Notes under the pieces: model-generated
Database searches by the model: none
Seen by the model: only the letters and a program-made list of their open reading frames with translations
What the model was told of the DNA's origin: nothing
DNA from: Bordetella parapertussis
GTDB taxonomy: Bacteria; Pseudomonadota; Gammaproteobacteria; Burkholderiales; Burkholderiaceae_C
Direction of reading: 5' to 3'
Assembly: GCA_945878355.1 (NCBI GenBank)
Contig: CAMCTC010000003.1
Location: 1 to 64,000, forward strand
Length of the DNA: 64,000 nt
Position numbers and translations under genes: made by a program
In this document: positions 44,140 through 52,864 of the stretch, one piece after another
How positions within the stretch are numbered: the first letter of the stretch is position 1
Layout of the letters: each line of letters begins with the position of its first letter

Positions 44140-45501
44140 ATGAGCCAGACCCAATACCTGCTTGAAGCCAGCCGGATGCCCAAGTATTGGTACAACATCG
44201 CCGCCGACCTGCCATCGCCCGCGCCTGCTGTGCTGCACCCAGGCACGCTGCAACCGATAGGCCCGGACGACCTGGCGCCGCTGTTCCCGATGGAACTGAT
44301 CATGCAGGAGGTCTCGACCGAGCGCGAGGTCGCGATCCCCGAGCCGGTGCGCGAGGTCTTCAAACTGTGGCGTCCGGCGCCGCTGTTCCGCGCCCATAGG
44401 CTGGAAAAAGCGCTGGGCACACCGGCCAAGATCTATTACAAGTACGAAGGTGTGTCGCCCGCCGGCAGCCACAAACCCAACACCGCTGTGCCGCAAGCCT
44501 GGTTCAACGCCCAGGCCGGCATCAAGAAACTGACCACCGAGACCGGCGCCGGCCAATGGGGCTCGTCGCTGGCATTTGCCGGCAACCTGTTCGGCCTGGA
44601 TGTCACAGTGTTCCAGGTGCGCGTCAGCTACGACCAGAAACCCTACCGCCGTGCGCTGATGGAGACGTACGGCGCGCGCTGCATCGCCAGCCCGTCAAAC
44701 GAGACCCAGTACGGCCGCAGTGTGCTCGCCACGCGCCCGGACCACCCGGGATCGCTGGGCATTGCGATCAGCGAGGCGGTCGAGATCGCCGCGACCCATG
44801 ACGACACCAAGTACGCGCTGGGCTCGGTGCTCAACCATGTGCTGATGCACCAGACCATCATCGGCCAGGAAGCCATGCTGCAGATGGAGATGGCCGGCGA
44901 CGACCCCGATGTGATCGTCGGCTGCACCGGCGGCGGCAGCAACTTCGCCGGCATCGCCTTCCCGTTCATAGGCCAGCAACTGCGCGGTGGCAAGAAACGC
45001 CGCATCGTCGCGGTCGAACCCGCCGCCTGCCCCAGCCTGACGCGCGGCAAGTACGCCTATGACTTCGGCGACACCGGCCACATGACGCCGCTGACCAAGA
45101 TGCACACGCTGGGCAGCACCTTCACGCCACCGGGATTCCACGCTGGCGGTTTGCGCTACCACGGCATGGCGCCGATGGTCAGCCACCTGCACGAGCTCGG
45201 CTTGCTCGAGGCCACCGCTTACCACCAGGTCGCGTGTTTCGAGGCCGGCGTGCTGTTCGCCCGGACCGAGGGCATCGTGCCCGCACCCGAAGCCAACCAT
45301 GCCGTGAAAGGCGCGATTGTCGAGGCACTGCGCTGCAAGGCCGAAGGCAAGGCCGAGACAATTCTGTTCAACCTGTGCGGACACGGCCATTTCGACATGG
45401 CAGCCTACACCAGCTACTTCGCCGGCAACCTGACCGACCAGACCTACGACGAAGCCGAACTGGCGATGGCGCTGTCAGGGCTGCCTTCGGTGCCGGCCTG
45501 A
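44140..45501 (+). CDS. TrpB2-type tryptophan synthase beta chain-like protein
   Basis: A 453-residue PLP enzyme of the TrpB2 branch (about 50 residues longer than TrpB1). The cofactor Lys is K112 in PAGSHKPNTAVPQAW. TETGAGQWGSSLAFAGNLFG and the phosphate loop GCTGGGSNFAGIAFPF follow; SPSNETQYGRSV is typical of TrpB2. It is not next to trpA, and TrpB2 proteins often act alone, condensing indole with serine or phosphoserine. The serB gene directly upstream, whose substrate is phosphoserine, is an interesting neighbour in that respect. AGGAAAG before ATG 44140 is the ribosome-binding site. Confidence 0.92.
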   Translation: MSQTQYLLEASRMPKYWYNIAADLPSPAPAVLHPGTLQPIGPDDLAPLFPMELIMQEVSTEREVAIPEPVREVFKLWRPAPLFRAHRLEKALGTPAKIYYKYEGVSPAGSHKPNTAVPQAWFNAQAGIKKLTTETGAGQWGSSLAFAGNLFGLDVTVFQVRVSYDQKPYRRALMETYGARCIASPSNETQYGRSVLATRPDHPGSLGIAISEAVEIAATHDDTKYALGSVLNHVLMHQTIIGQEAMLQMEMAGDDPDVIVGCTGGGSNFAGIAFPFIGQQLRGGKKRRIVAVEPAACPSLTRGKYAYDFGDTGHMTPLTKMHTLGSTFTPPGFHAGGLRYHGMAPMVSHLHELGLLEATAYHQVACFEAGVLFARTEGIVPAPEANHAVKGAIVEALRCKAEGKAETILFNLCGHGHFDMAAYTSYFAGNLTDQTYDEAELAMALSGLPSVPA

Positions 45502-45552
45502 TCGCTGGCTGACCGCTGACGGGTCGCTGACTGGTCCGTTTGCCCGGCAGGC

Positions 45553-46539
45553 TCAAGCCGGCCGGACTTCAGGCCGCGCCGCGCTGCGCGAGCGCTGCCA
45601 CTGCATGTACAGCACGCCAACGAGCACCACCGCGCCGCCGATCATCTGCTCGGCCAGCGGTTGAACGTCGAAGAACAGCAGCGAGATCAGCACCGCGAAC
45701 ACCGGCACCGTGTTCTGCCACATGCCGCCGGTCTGTATGCCCAAGCGGCTGACGCCGGTGTTCCAGGCCACGGTGGCCAGTGCGGTGCAACACACCGCTG
45801 CCACCAGCAACTGGATCACCGTCAGCGACGACGGATGCAGGTTCGGCTGAGCTGCCAAGCCAGTGGCTCGCGCGATGATCCAGAACAGCAGCAACCAAGG
45901 CAGGGCCCCGATGGTCGTGAGGTATGTGCGCCGCAGCTGCGTCGTGTCCGCCGTGAACCAGCGCTGGGCCAGGATCGAGTAAGTGGTCCAGCTGCAGATG
46001 CCCAACACCACCAGCAGCTCACCCCCTTGCAGGCTGAGCGCCGCGCCCAGCGAGGCGCCGCCGGCCTGGGCCCTGCCCTGGATCGCGATGCCTGCGCCGA
46101 TCAGCGTGAGCAAGGTCGCGCCCCAGAAGCCGCGCTCAAGCCGGGCGCCGGTCATCACGCGCGACACCACGGCGACATAGACCGGCGTGCCTGCCGACAG
46201 CGCGGCCACCGTCATCGGGTGGGTGAGGTACAGCCCGAGGTTGTAGAAGGTCAGGAAACCGGTCACGCACAGGCTCAGCACCGCGACCCGCCACAGCGGG
46301 ATCGGCGATCGCAGCTGCCGCGGGCCCAGCGACAACACCAGCATCAGGCCCAGCAGCGCGCTAGCCACCACGTAGCGTAGCGGTGAGACAAAGAAAGGGT
46401 CGAAGTGTATGAGCAGCGCAGATGACAGCGGCAGGTTCATGCCCCACATCAAGCTGGAGGTCAGGTAAGCCGCAGTGCCGAGCAGCGCCGACCGCTGCAC
46501 CGTGGCGACAGCCCCGTCAGTCGGGGCTGACGAGCTCAC
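45553..46539 (-). CDS. EamA-family (DMT superfamily) transporter
   Basis: A 328-residue inner-membrane protein with about ten transmembrane helices in two EamA repeats (LTSSLMWGMNLPLSSALL near the start; GICSWTTYSILAQRWF starting the second half). Members export amino acids, metabolites or drugs. Its start overlaps the stop of the Old Yellow Enzyme-like gene by four bases, so the two are translationally coupled, suggesting export of a product or toxic substrate of that enzyme. It converges with the TrpB2 gene. Confidence 0.9.
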   Translation of the reverse strand: MSSSAPTDGAVATVQRSALLGTAAYLTSSLMWGMNLPLSSALLIHFDPFFVSPLRYVVASALLGLMLVLSLGPRQLRSPIPLWRVAVLSLCVTGFLTFYNLGLYLTHPMTVAALSAGTPVYVAVVSRVMTGARLERGFWGATLLTLIGAGIAIQGRAQAGGASLGAALSLQGGELLVVLGICSWTTYSILAQRWFTADTTQLRRTYLTTIGALPWLLLFWIIARATGLAAQPNLHPSSLTVIQLLVAAVCCTALATVAWNTGVSRLGIQTGGMWQNTVPVFAVLISLLFFDVQPLAEQMIGGAVVLVGVLYMQWQRSRSAARPEVRPA

Positions 46540-47627
46540 TCGTCGGCCACGAAACGCGGCCAGGTGCTGCTGACATATTGCAAGAAAGCCGGGCCCAGGC
46601 CCTCGGCCTGCAGGTGGGCGCGACTCACCGGTCGTTCGATGCAGCAGAAAGCCGGATCGGCCAGCGCACGGCGTGCGAAATCATGGTGCAGCATCGCGCC
46701 GCGGCCGATCATCACGAAGTCGACGCCGCTGTCCAGGCAACGGTTCGCGGTGACCGTGTCCATGATCTTGCCGGCCACGCCCAGCCGGGTCGCGCCGCGG
46801 TCGAGCGCCGCAAAGTGCGAAATCAGCGGCTTGCCCGTATACGCCGGGTCGAGCGGCGCCTTGAAGCAGTCCCACAACGACATGTCCAAGTAGTCAAGCC
46901 GGCCGTCGTCCAGCACCAGCTGGGCCAGCGCCAGCGACTCGGGCATCGTGATACCGAAGCGCTCTGGCGACAGCCGCAGACCGAGCTGAAAGTCGGGCTG
47001 GGTCGCCGCGCGGATGCCGGCGATCAGTTCAAACAGGATACGGTAACGGTTCTCGAAGCTGCCACCATAGCGGTCGCTGCGCCGATTGTTTTCACCGTCG
47101 AGAAACTGGGCCAGCAGGTAGCCGTGCGCGCCGTGCAACTCCACACCGTGAAACCCGGCTTGCTCGGCGCGGCGCGCAGAAGCGATGAAGTCCTGCACCA
47201 GTTGCTCGACCTCGGCGGTGGTCAGCTCGCGAGCGCCGGTCTCGGCATCATCCCAGGGCGCGACGGCAGGCTGGCCGGTGAGCGCTTTGTCGGCACGTCG
47301 GCCCGAATGCTGCAGCTGCAGGCTAGAGACGCCGCCGCCGGCATGGATGCCCTGGGCCAGCCGGGTGAGCCCGGGCAGGTGCGCGTCAGACCAGGCACCC
47401 AGTTGCCCCGGGAAGCCCTGGCCCGATGCCTGCACATGCGCGGCACAGGTCATCGTCATGCTGAAGCCGCCCTGGGCTCGCATCGTCAGCCAGCGGTATT
47501 CGTCATCGCCCAGTGTGCCGTCAGCATGGCTTTGCCAATTGGTCAGCGGCGCCAGCGTGATGCGGTTGGACCAGATCGGCCCACGGGTCAAGGTCAACGG
47601 ATCAGACAGCGCAGGAGTATTGGGCAT
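46536..47627 (-). CDS. NADH:flavin oxidoreductase of the Old Yellow Enzyme family
   Basis: A 363-residue FMN-dependent (beta-alpha)8 barrel enzyme, typically reducing activated C=C bonds or demethylating. Recognisable parts are LTRGPIWSNRITLAPLTNW, the active-site segment FHGVELHGAHGYLLAQFLDG with the ENNRRSDRYGGSFENRYR block, and the FMN phosphate region DFVMIGRGAMLHHDFARRA. It is about the length of single-domain members and lacks the iron-sulfur C-terminal domain of 2,4-dienoyl-CoA reductase. It is coupled to the EamA exporter and divergent from the flavin monooxygenase-like gene; the substrate is unknown. Confidence 0.92.
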   Translation of the reverse strand: MPNTPALSDPLTLTRGPIWSNRITLAPLTNWQSHADGTLGDDEYRWLTMRAQGGFSMTMTCAAHVQASGQGFPGQLGAWSDAHLPGLTRLAQGIHAGGGVSSLQLQHSGRRADKALTGQPAVAPWDDAETGARELTTAEVEQLVQDFIASARRAEQAGFHGVELHGAHGYLLAQFLDGENNRRSDRYGGSFENRYRILFELIAGIRAATQPDFQLGLRLSPERFGITMPESLALAQLVLDDGRLDYLDMSLWDCFKAPLDPAYTGKPLISHFAALDRGATRLGVAGKIMDTVTANRCLDSGVDFVMIGRGAMLHHDFARRALADPAFCCIERPVSRAHLQAEGLGPAFLQYVSSTWPRFVADE

Positions 47628-47735
47628 GGTGTCGATTCAAATCGTCAGTGTCGGGCAGCAGCGGGTCGGCTGGCTACCACCTGGGCGACAAGCACTGCGA
47701 TCCGCATCGCCGCAGTCTAACGTTGGCCGCCGCCG

Positions 47736-47762
47736 CAGCCCATCAGCCCATCAGCCCATCAG
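47736..47762. repeat. 8-bp tandem repeat in a divergent promoter region
   Basis: Three perfect copies of CAGCCCAT plus a partial fourth (CAG) lie between the Old Yellow Enzyme-like gene (start 47627) and the flavoprotein gene (start 47833). The unit is not a multiple of three and is non-coding, so copy-number change would alter promoter or operator spacing. Confidence 0.85.
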
Positions 47763-47832
47763 CGCGCCAGCATCGATAATTTGCGATGACTATGCAGCGA
47801 TGGCCGGGTTTGAACGCCTGGAAGATGAGACG

Positions 47833-49350
47833 ATGACCAATGCCTTGCCTCAGAGCACAGCTTGCGCCAAACAACAACTGCACGAGAGCGCGATGATGGC
47901 TGCGACGCCGACCGGCCTGGCCGCGCTCGAAGCCCGTCTGCAACAGGACTTCGAGATCCTGGGTCTGCCGGCGCAAGCTTGGGTGCCTTCGCGCAGCGAG
48001 GCCGGTGTCGAGGTGCTTGACACGGCCATCATCGGTGGCGGGATGGCGGGCCTGACGCTGTCAGCCGCCTTGACGCAACTCGGCGTGAAGACCCGAATTT
48101 TTGACCGCGCACCGGCCGGCTTCGAAGGCCCCTGGGCGACCACGGCGCGCATGGAGACGCTGCGCTCGCCCAAGGAGTTGACAGGGCCTGCGCTGGGATT
48201 CGCCGCACTGACCTTCCGTGCCTGGTTCGAAGCACAGTTCGGCTCGGCCGCCTGGCAAGCGCTCGACAAAATACCCAGGATGCAATGGGCCGACTACCTG
48301 CGCTGGTACCGCCGCGTGCTGGGCATCGAACTGTGCAATCAACAGCTGCTGCTGTCGGTGCAGCCTCGCGCCGACGGACTGGTGCAGCTGCAATTGGCCG
48401 ACGGGCTGATCGGTGGTACCCGCTACCAGGTGCTGGCCCGCCACGTGGTGCTGGCCACCGGCCGCGATGGCCTGGGTGGCCCCTGGGTGCCTGATTGGGC
48501 CCGGGCGCTGCCGCGCGAGCGTTGGGCCCATTCGGCCGATGCCTGGCGCGGCGAGGACTTGCGCGGGCTGCGTGTGGCCGTTGTCGGCGGCGGTGCGTCG
48601 GCGATGGACGCTGCAGCGACAGCGCTCGAGAGCGGCGCGGCGCGCGTCGACCTGCTGATACGGCGACCCGACCTGCCTCGCGTCAACAAGGGCAAGGGTG
48701 TCGGTCATCCCGGCATGGTCCAAGGCTTCGGCGCGCTGCCAGATGAATGGAAGTGGCGTTTCCGCCATCACATCAACGAGCAACAGGTGCCGCCACCACA
48801 AGCCAGCACCTTGCGGGTGTCGCGCCATGCGAATGCCTATTTCCATCTCGGCGCGCCAGTGCGGGCGGCGACGCTGCGGGCCGATGGCGCGCTGCGCATA
48901 GACACCGCCAAAGGGCCGATGGCGGCCGACTTCCTGATCTTGTGCACCGGTTTTTCCAGCGACTGGGCACAGCGACCGGAGTTCTCCGCCATCGCACCGC
49001 AGGTGCGGCTGTGGCAGCATCGATTCACGGCACCGGCGGGCGAGGCAGACGCTGAGCTGTCCGGTTCACCCGATCTGGGTCCGAGCTACGAGTTCCAGGA
49101 ACTCAGGCCTGGCGCCTGTCCCGGCCTGAACCGCGTGCACTGCTTCAACTACGCGGCGGCGCTCTCGCTGGGCGCGAGTGCCGGCGACATCCCGCAGATC
49201 AGCGAGGGCGCCCAGCGCCTGGCACGCGCTCTGGCGGCCCAGTTGCTGGCCGAAGACGTGGCGCAGCACTTCGACGCACTCCAACGCTATGCCGAGCCCG
49301 AACTGCGGGGCGACGAATGGGCGCCGGCGGACTTCCCCAGCTACGAGTGA
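47833..49350 (+). CDS. FAD/NAD(P)-binding flavin monooxygenase-like protein
   Basis: A 505-residue two-dinucleotide-binding-domain flavoprotein. The FAD loop is TAIIGGGMAGLTLSAALTQLG (residues about 62-82), ARMETLRSPKELTGPAL is conserved in this subgroup, and the NAD(P) loop is VAVVGGGASAMDAAATALE. A fingerprint-like LPRERWAHSADAW replaces the strict Baeyer-Villiger motif, and DFLILCTGFSSDW matches the ATG motif region. It is thus a relative of N-hydroxylating or flavin-containing monooxygenases with unknown substrate. Start ATG 47833 is preceded by GGAAGATGAG; an in-frame ATG at 47800 is the alternative. Confidence 0.86.
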   Translation: MTNALPQSTACAKQQLHESAMMAATPTGLAALEARLQQDFEILGLPAQAWVPSRSEAGVEVLDTAIIGGGMAGLTLSAALTQLGVKTRIFDRAPAGFEGPWATTARMETLRSPKELTGPALGFAALTFRAWFEAQFGSAAWQALDKIPRMQWADYLRWYRRVLGIELCNQQLLLSVQPRADGLVQLQLADGLIGGTRYQVLARHVVLATGRDGLGGPWVPDWARALPRERWAHSADAWRGEDLRGLRVAVVGGGASAMDAAATALESGAARVDLLIRRPDLPRVNKGKGVGHPGMVQGFGALPDEWKWRFRHHINEQQVPPPQASTLRVSRHANAYFHLGAPVRAATLRADGALRIDTAKGPMAADFLILCTGFSSDWAQRPEFSAIAPQVRLWQHRFTAPAGEADAELSGSPDLGPSYEFQELRPGACPGLNRVHCFNYAAALSLGASAGDIPQISEGAQRLARALAAQLLAEDVAQHFDALQRYAEPELRGDEWAPADFPSYE

Positions 49351-49384
49351 GCCGGCCCGGCTTGCCTGGCTTGCGCCGGCAGGG

Positions 49385-50110
49385 CTAAAGACTCCGCCCT
49401 TGCCCAGCCTCTTCGAAGGTCTGGCCATCGCGGATCTGGTAGATCCGCTTGAAGGTCGGGATGATCTTCTCGTCGTGGGTCACGACGATGATCGCTGTGT
49501 GGTACTGCGTGGCCATCCGGTCGAGGATACGCATCACCGCCAGCGCCCGCTCGCTGTCCAGTGGCGCGGTCGGCTCATCGGCCAGGATCACCGGCGGGCG
49601 GTTGGCCAGCGCGCGCGCAATCGACACTCTTTGCTGCTCGCCGCCCGACAGCTCCGAAGGTTGGGCACGGGCGCGGTGGCCGACATCCAGCGCCTGCAGC
49701 AGTTCCAGCGCCCGGGCCCGGGCCTCGCCGTTGGGCCGGCCAGCCAGCATCGGCAGCAGCGCGACGTTGTCGGTGACGTCGAGAAAGGGGATCAGGTAAG
49801 GCGCCTGAAACACAAAGCCTATGCTGTCGCGCCGCAGCGCGCGCAGGTCGGACATCTTCCAGCCGTCGTCGTAGAGGGTCTTGCCGCCCAGGATCATGCG
49901 GCCCGCGGTCGGCGTTATCACCGCGCCCAGGCACTTCAGCAAGGTGCTTTTGCCCGAGCCCGACGGGCCGATCAAGCCCACCACCTCGCCGGGTGCGACG
50001 ACCATGTTGACATCCTTCAGCGCATCGACCGCGGTGTCGCCCTGGCCGTAGCGTTTGCGCAGGCCCTCGATGCGGATGCCCAGCCCAGCTGCCTCAGCCG
50101 GTTCAGCCAC
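49385..50110 (-). CDS. ABC exporter ATP-binding protein (DevA/MacB/LolD-like)
   Basis: A 241-residue ATPase with Walker A GPSGSGKSTLL, signature LSGGEQQRVSIARAL, Walker B VILADEPTAPLD and switch region IIVVTHDEKI. DEPTAPLDSERALAVM is the form seen in DevA-type exporters, where LolD and MacB have DEPTGNLD. It is the last gene of the operon adaptor-permease-ATPase and overlaps the permease stop by eight bases. It should energise the FtsX-like permease in exporting a lipid, peptide or other envelope molecule. Confidence 0.92.
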   Translation of the reverse strand: MAEPAEAAGLGIRIEGLRKRYGQGDTAVDALKDVNMVVAPGEVVGLIGPSGSGKSTLLKCLGAVITPTAGRMILGGKTLYDDGWKMSDLRALRRDSIGFVFQAPYLIPFLDVTDNVALLPMLAGRPNGEARARALELLQALDVGHRARAQPSELSGGEQQRVSIARALANRPPVILADEPTAPLDSERALAVMRILDRMATQYHTAIIVVTHDEKIIPTFKRIYQIRDGQTFEEAGQGRSL

Positions 50111-51296
50111 CGATGGCCTCGGCAGGGTCGACCTTCAGCGCCGCGCGGATCGCCAGCGTGCTGGCCAACGCGCAGATCAGCATCACCGCCGCCAGGCCGC
50201 GCACCGCGTCGGCGGGTTCGAGCAGCACGTATTTCGGGAACACCGGCGCCCAGACGGTGGCCGCGACCTTGCCGACGATGAATCCGATCAAGCCCAGCCC
50301 CAGCGCTTGTTGCAGGATCATGCCGGCGATGGTGCGGTTGCGCGTGCCGATCAGCTTGAGCACCGCGATCTCGCGGATCTTGCCCAGCGTCATCGTGTAG
50401 ATGATGAAGGCCACGATGGCCGCGCTGACCACGGCCAGGATCGCCAGGAACATCGCGATCTGCTTGGCCGAGGTAGCGATCAGTTTGGCGACCAGGATCT
50501 CCTCCATCTGCGCCCGGGTGAAGGCTTCGAGGTGCTTCCAGCGGCGGATCGGCTCGGCCACGCCCTCGGCTGACGCACCGGGTCGGACCTGCACCAGCAC
50601 GGCGTTGACGCTGTGGTTGCTGGCCTGCGCGGCCTGGACCGCCTCGAGCAGGCCGGGCACGCCGGGACGGTTCAGGCCGGGGTTGGCGGCATTGCGCGCG
50701 CGATCGTTCAGGATGGCATCGTTGTCCTTGAGGAACTGCGCCTCCTGCCCGTCCTTGAGCGCGATGAAGACCATCGGGTCGCCGCCCGACGACACCATTC
50801 GCTGGGTCAATCCCACCACGGTGTAGTCGTGGCGCCGGATGCGGATGCGGTCGCCCAGACCGAATCCGGTTCGCAGATCGGCCACCGCCTCGTAGTGGCT
50901 GCGCGTGATGTGGCGGCCGGCCAGCAGATACGCCGGCTCACCGGGCTGGCCGGGCTCGAAACCGACGACCATCGCGCGCACGTCGCTGCTTTGATGTCGC
51001 ACTTGCATCGTCAGGTAGGTGACGTTGGCCGCGCGCGCCACGCCCGGCAGTGCAAGCAGGCTGCGCACCGCGTCGTCGCGCAGGCTGGACGCCTCGGCGT
51101 ACGGGCCTTGGGTGTCCTGCTGCACCACCCACAGGTCGGCGCCGCTGTTGTTGAGCAAGGCCCGGGCGTCGTCGACCATGCCGCGGTAGACGCCGGCCAT
51201 CGTCAGCGTGACGCCAATCAGCAGGCCCAGGCCAAATCCTGTGAGCACGAACTTGCCCCAGGAATGGAGGATGTCGCGCCCCGCCAAGCTGATCAC
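50103..51296 (-). CDS. ABC exporter permease, FtsX/MacB/DevC-like
   Basis: A 397-residue permease with one N-terminal transmembrane helix (KFVLTGFGLGLLIGVTLTMAGVY), a large periplasmic MacB-type core domain (residues about 50-270) and three C-terminal helices (AIMFLAILAVVSAAIVAFIIY-like, LGLGLIGFIVG, AAVMLICALASTLAI). This four-helix FtsX layout works by mechanotransmission instead of through a central channel. Overlaps of four bases with the adaptor gene and eight with the ATPase gene show a coupled operon. The layout and gene order match DevBCA exporters. Confidence 0.91.
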   Translation of the reverse strand: MISLAGRDILHSWGKFVLTGFGLGLLIGVTLTMAGVYRGMVDDARALLNNSGADLWVVQQDTQGPYAEASSLRDDAVRSLLALPGVARAANVTYLTMQVRHQSSDVRAMVVGFEPGQPGEPAYLLAGRHITRSHYEAVADLRTGFGLGDRIRIRRHDYTVVGLTQRMVSSGGDPMVFIALKDGQEAQFLKDNDAILNDRARNAANPGLNRPGVPGLLEAVQAAQASNHSVNAVLVQVRPGASAEGVAEPIRRWKHLEAFTRAQMEEILVAKLIATSAKQIAMFLAILAVVSAAIVAFIIYTMTLGKIREIAVLKLIGTRNRTIAGMILQQALGLGLIGFIVGKVAATVWAPVFPKYVLLEPADAVRGLAAVMLICALASTLAIRAALKVDPAEAIGG

Positions 51297-52537
51297 GGGG
51301 TATGCGCCAGCAGCGAATCGACAACCTTGATGCGGCTGCCGGCCGTCAGTTCCTTCTCGCTGAAAACCACGACCCGGTCGCCGGCCTGCAGCCCTTCGAG
51401 GATCTGGACCTGTCCGTTCAGGCTGGACAGCCCCAGCCGCACTGGCGCGAAACGCAGTGCATCGCCGTCAATGCGCCACACGCCGGTGCCGTGGCCGCCG
51501 CCGCCACCAATGACGGGCTGGTCGGGCGCCAGTTCGGCGCGCCGCTTGATGCTCGCGTTAGGCAGCAGCAGCGCGGGGGCCGTGGCCGCGAGCGTCAGCG
51601 TCACTTCGGCCAGTTCGCCCACCGAGATTCCAGCTGGCAGCGGGTCGAAGGCGACCTGGGCGATACGCTCCTCGGTAACGCTGTCGCTGACGGCTTCGAG
51701 CCGCGCCACCCGGCCGGTCAGCGGCCTGCCCGGGTTCGAGCGCAACACGATCTCAGCCTTCAGTCCCGCTACCAGACCGGTCGAGCGGCCTTGGTCGAAA
51801 CGCACCTTGACCCACAGCGACGAGGGTTCGATCAGCCTGATCACCGCCTGGCCCGCGACGGCGGTGGAACCGGCTTCGGCCTCGCGGCTGATCACCACGC
51901 CGTCGCTGGGCGCCAGCAGGCGCAGGTTGGCGCGCTGCTGCACCAGGCCGGCACGCTCGGCCGCCAAGCGCTTGACGTCCTGCCGTGCAGCGCTGAGGTT
52001 GGCGTCAGCGCCGATCAGCACGGCGTCGGCCGAGACCTGCTCTTGCAGCTTGCTTTCCACCACGCCGGCACTGATGAAGTTCTTCTCCCCCAGGTCCAGA
52101 TAGCGGCGGGCATTCAGCGCCGCCAGGTCCTTCCTGGCGACGGCGTCCTGGCGCTGGGCTTGCGCACCTGCCGTTGCACTCCCGGCGCGGTCTATCGATG
52201 CAGCTAGCGCGGCCAGTCGCTCGTCGAGGTCGACCGGGTCCATCTCGGCCAGCAACTGTCCGGCCTTGACGCTGTCGCCGACATCGACCAAGACCCGACG
52301 AACCCGGCCTGCTGCAATGGGACCGACCAGGTAGGCACGGCGCGCCTCGACCGTGCCGATGCCGAACAGCGACGGCGTCAACCGGCCTTCGCCGGCCTGC
52401 AAGACCGTGACCCGGATCGGCGCCAACGGGCCCGACCGCATCACGACGAAGGCCAAGGCACCCAGCAACAAAGCGCCCAACAGGCTCAGGCCGAGCCGAC
52501 GCGACGCCAGGGCGGTCAGCTTCACAGCAACTTGCAA
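51293..52537 (-). CDS. Periplasmic adaptor (HlyD/DevB-like membrane fusion protein)
   Basis: A 414-residue adaptor with an N-terminal membrane anchor (LGLSLLGALLLGALAFVVM), lipoyl half GDSVKAGQLLAEMDPVDLDERL, a coiled-coil hairpin rich in Ala, Arg and Gln, second lipoyl half LRLLAPSDGVVISREAEAGSTAVAG and beta-barrel domain. It would connect the FtsX-like permease to an outer-membrane channel such as the TolC homologue at 7085. First gene of the exporter operon. Confidence 0.9.
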   Translation of the reverse strand: MQVAVKLTALASRRLGLSLLGALLLGALAFVVMRSGPLAPIRVTVLQAGEGRLTPSLFGIGTVEARRAYLVGPIAAGRVRRVLVDVGDSVKAGQLLAEMDPVDLDERLAALAASIDRAGSATAGAQAQRQDAVARKDLAALNARRYLDLGEKNFISAGVVESKLQEQVSADAVLIGADANLSAARQDVKRLAAERAGLVQQRANLRLLAPSDGVVISREAEAGSTAVAGQAVIRLIEPSSLWVKVRFDQGRSTGLVAGLKAEIVLRSNPGRPLTGRVARLEAVSDSVTEERIAQVAFDPLPAGISVGELAEVTLTLAATAPALLLPNASIKRRAELAPDQPVIGGGGGHGTGVWRIDGDALRFAPVRLGLSSLNGQVQILEGLQAGDRVVVFSEKELTAGSRIKVVDSLLAHTP

Positions 52538-52864
52538 ATCGCAAAAACAAGGATGGCGCTGTTGTCACTGGCCTGCAACAGCAGCGCCATGGCGACCGGC
52601 AAGACCGTCAGCATCTGGTGGTGGCGCGCCAACCCGCGCGCTGAATTCGCATGTGATCTCATGCCTGTACTTATAGAGCAGTTGCGCAAGCTGCGCCACC
52701 GCGCTGCGCAACAATGGCGTGACAAGGCCCATCCCAGCGACCGAAAGACCGATCGCGACGATCGATGCGCGCTGCGGGCTGAGGTCATCAAGCGCCAACC
52801 GCTGCAGCCTGCCGACGGATCGATCAGGCTGTGCCGGCACCACCGCATCGAAATTCAGCCGCCC
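52538..52864. other. 327-bp region between the exporter operon and the Stealth gene, no convincing gene
   Basis: Open frames exist on both strands but none has a recognisable protein pattern or good start context, and different frames look equally plausible, so I do not call a gene. Because both flanking genes are on the minus strand, the region should contain the exporter operon promoter. A decayed small regulator gene cannot be ruled out. Confidence 0.45.

Noticed and set aside
52565..52848. Two overlapping minus-strand frames in the 327-bp gap, considered as a small regulator
   Set aside because: No helix-turn-helix or other motif is recognisable, the frames compete, and no ribosome-binding site is evident.
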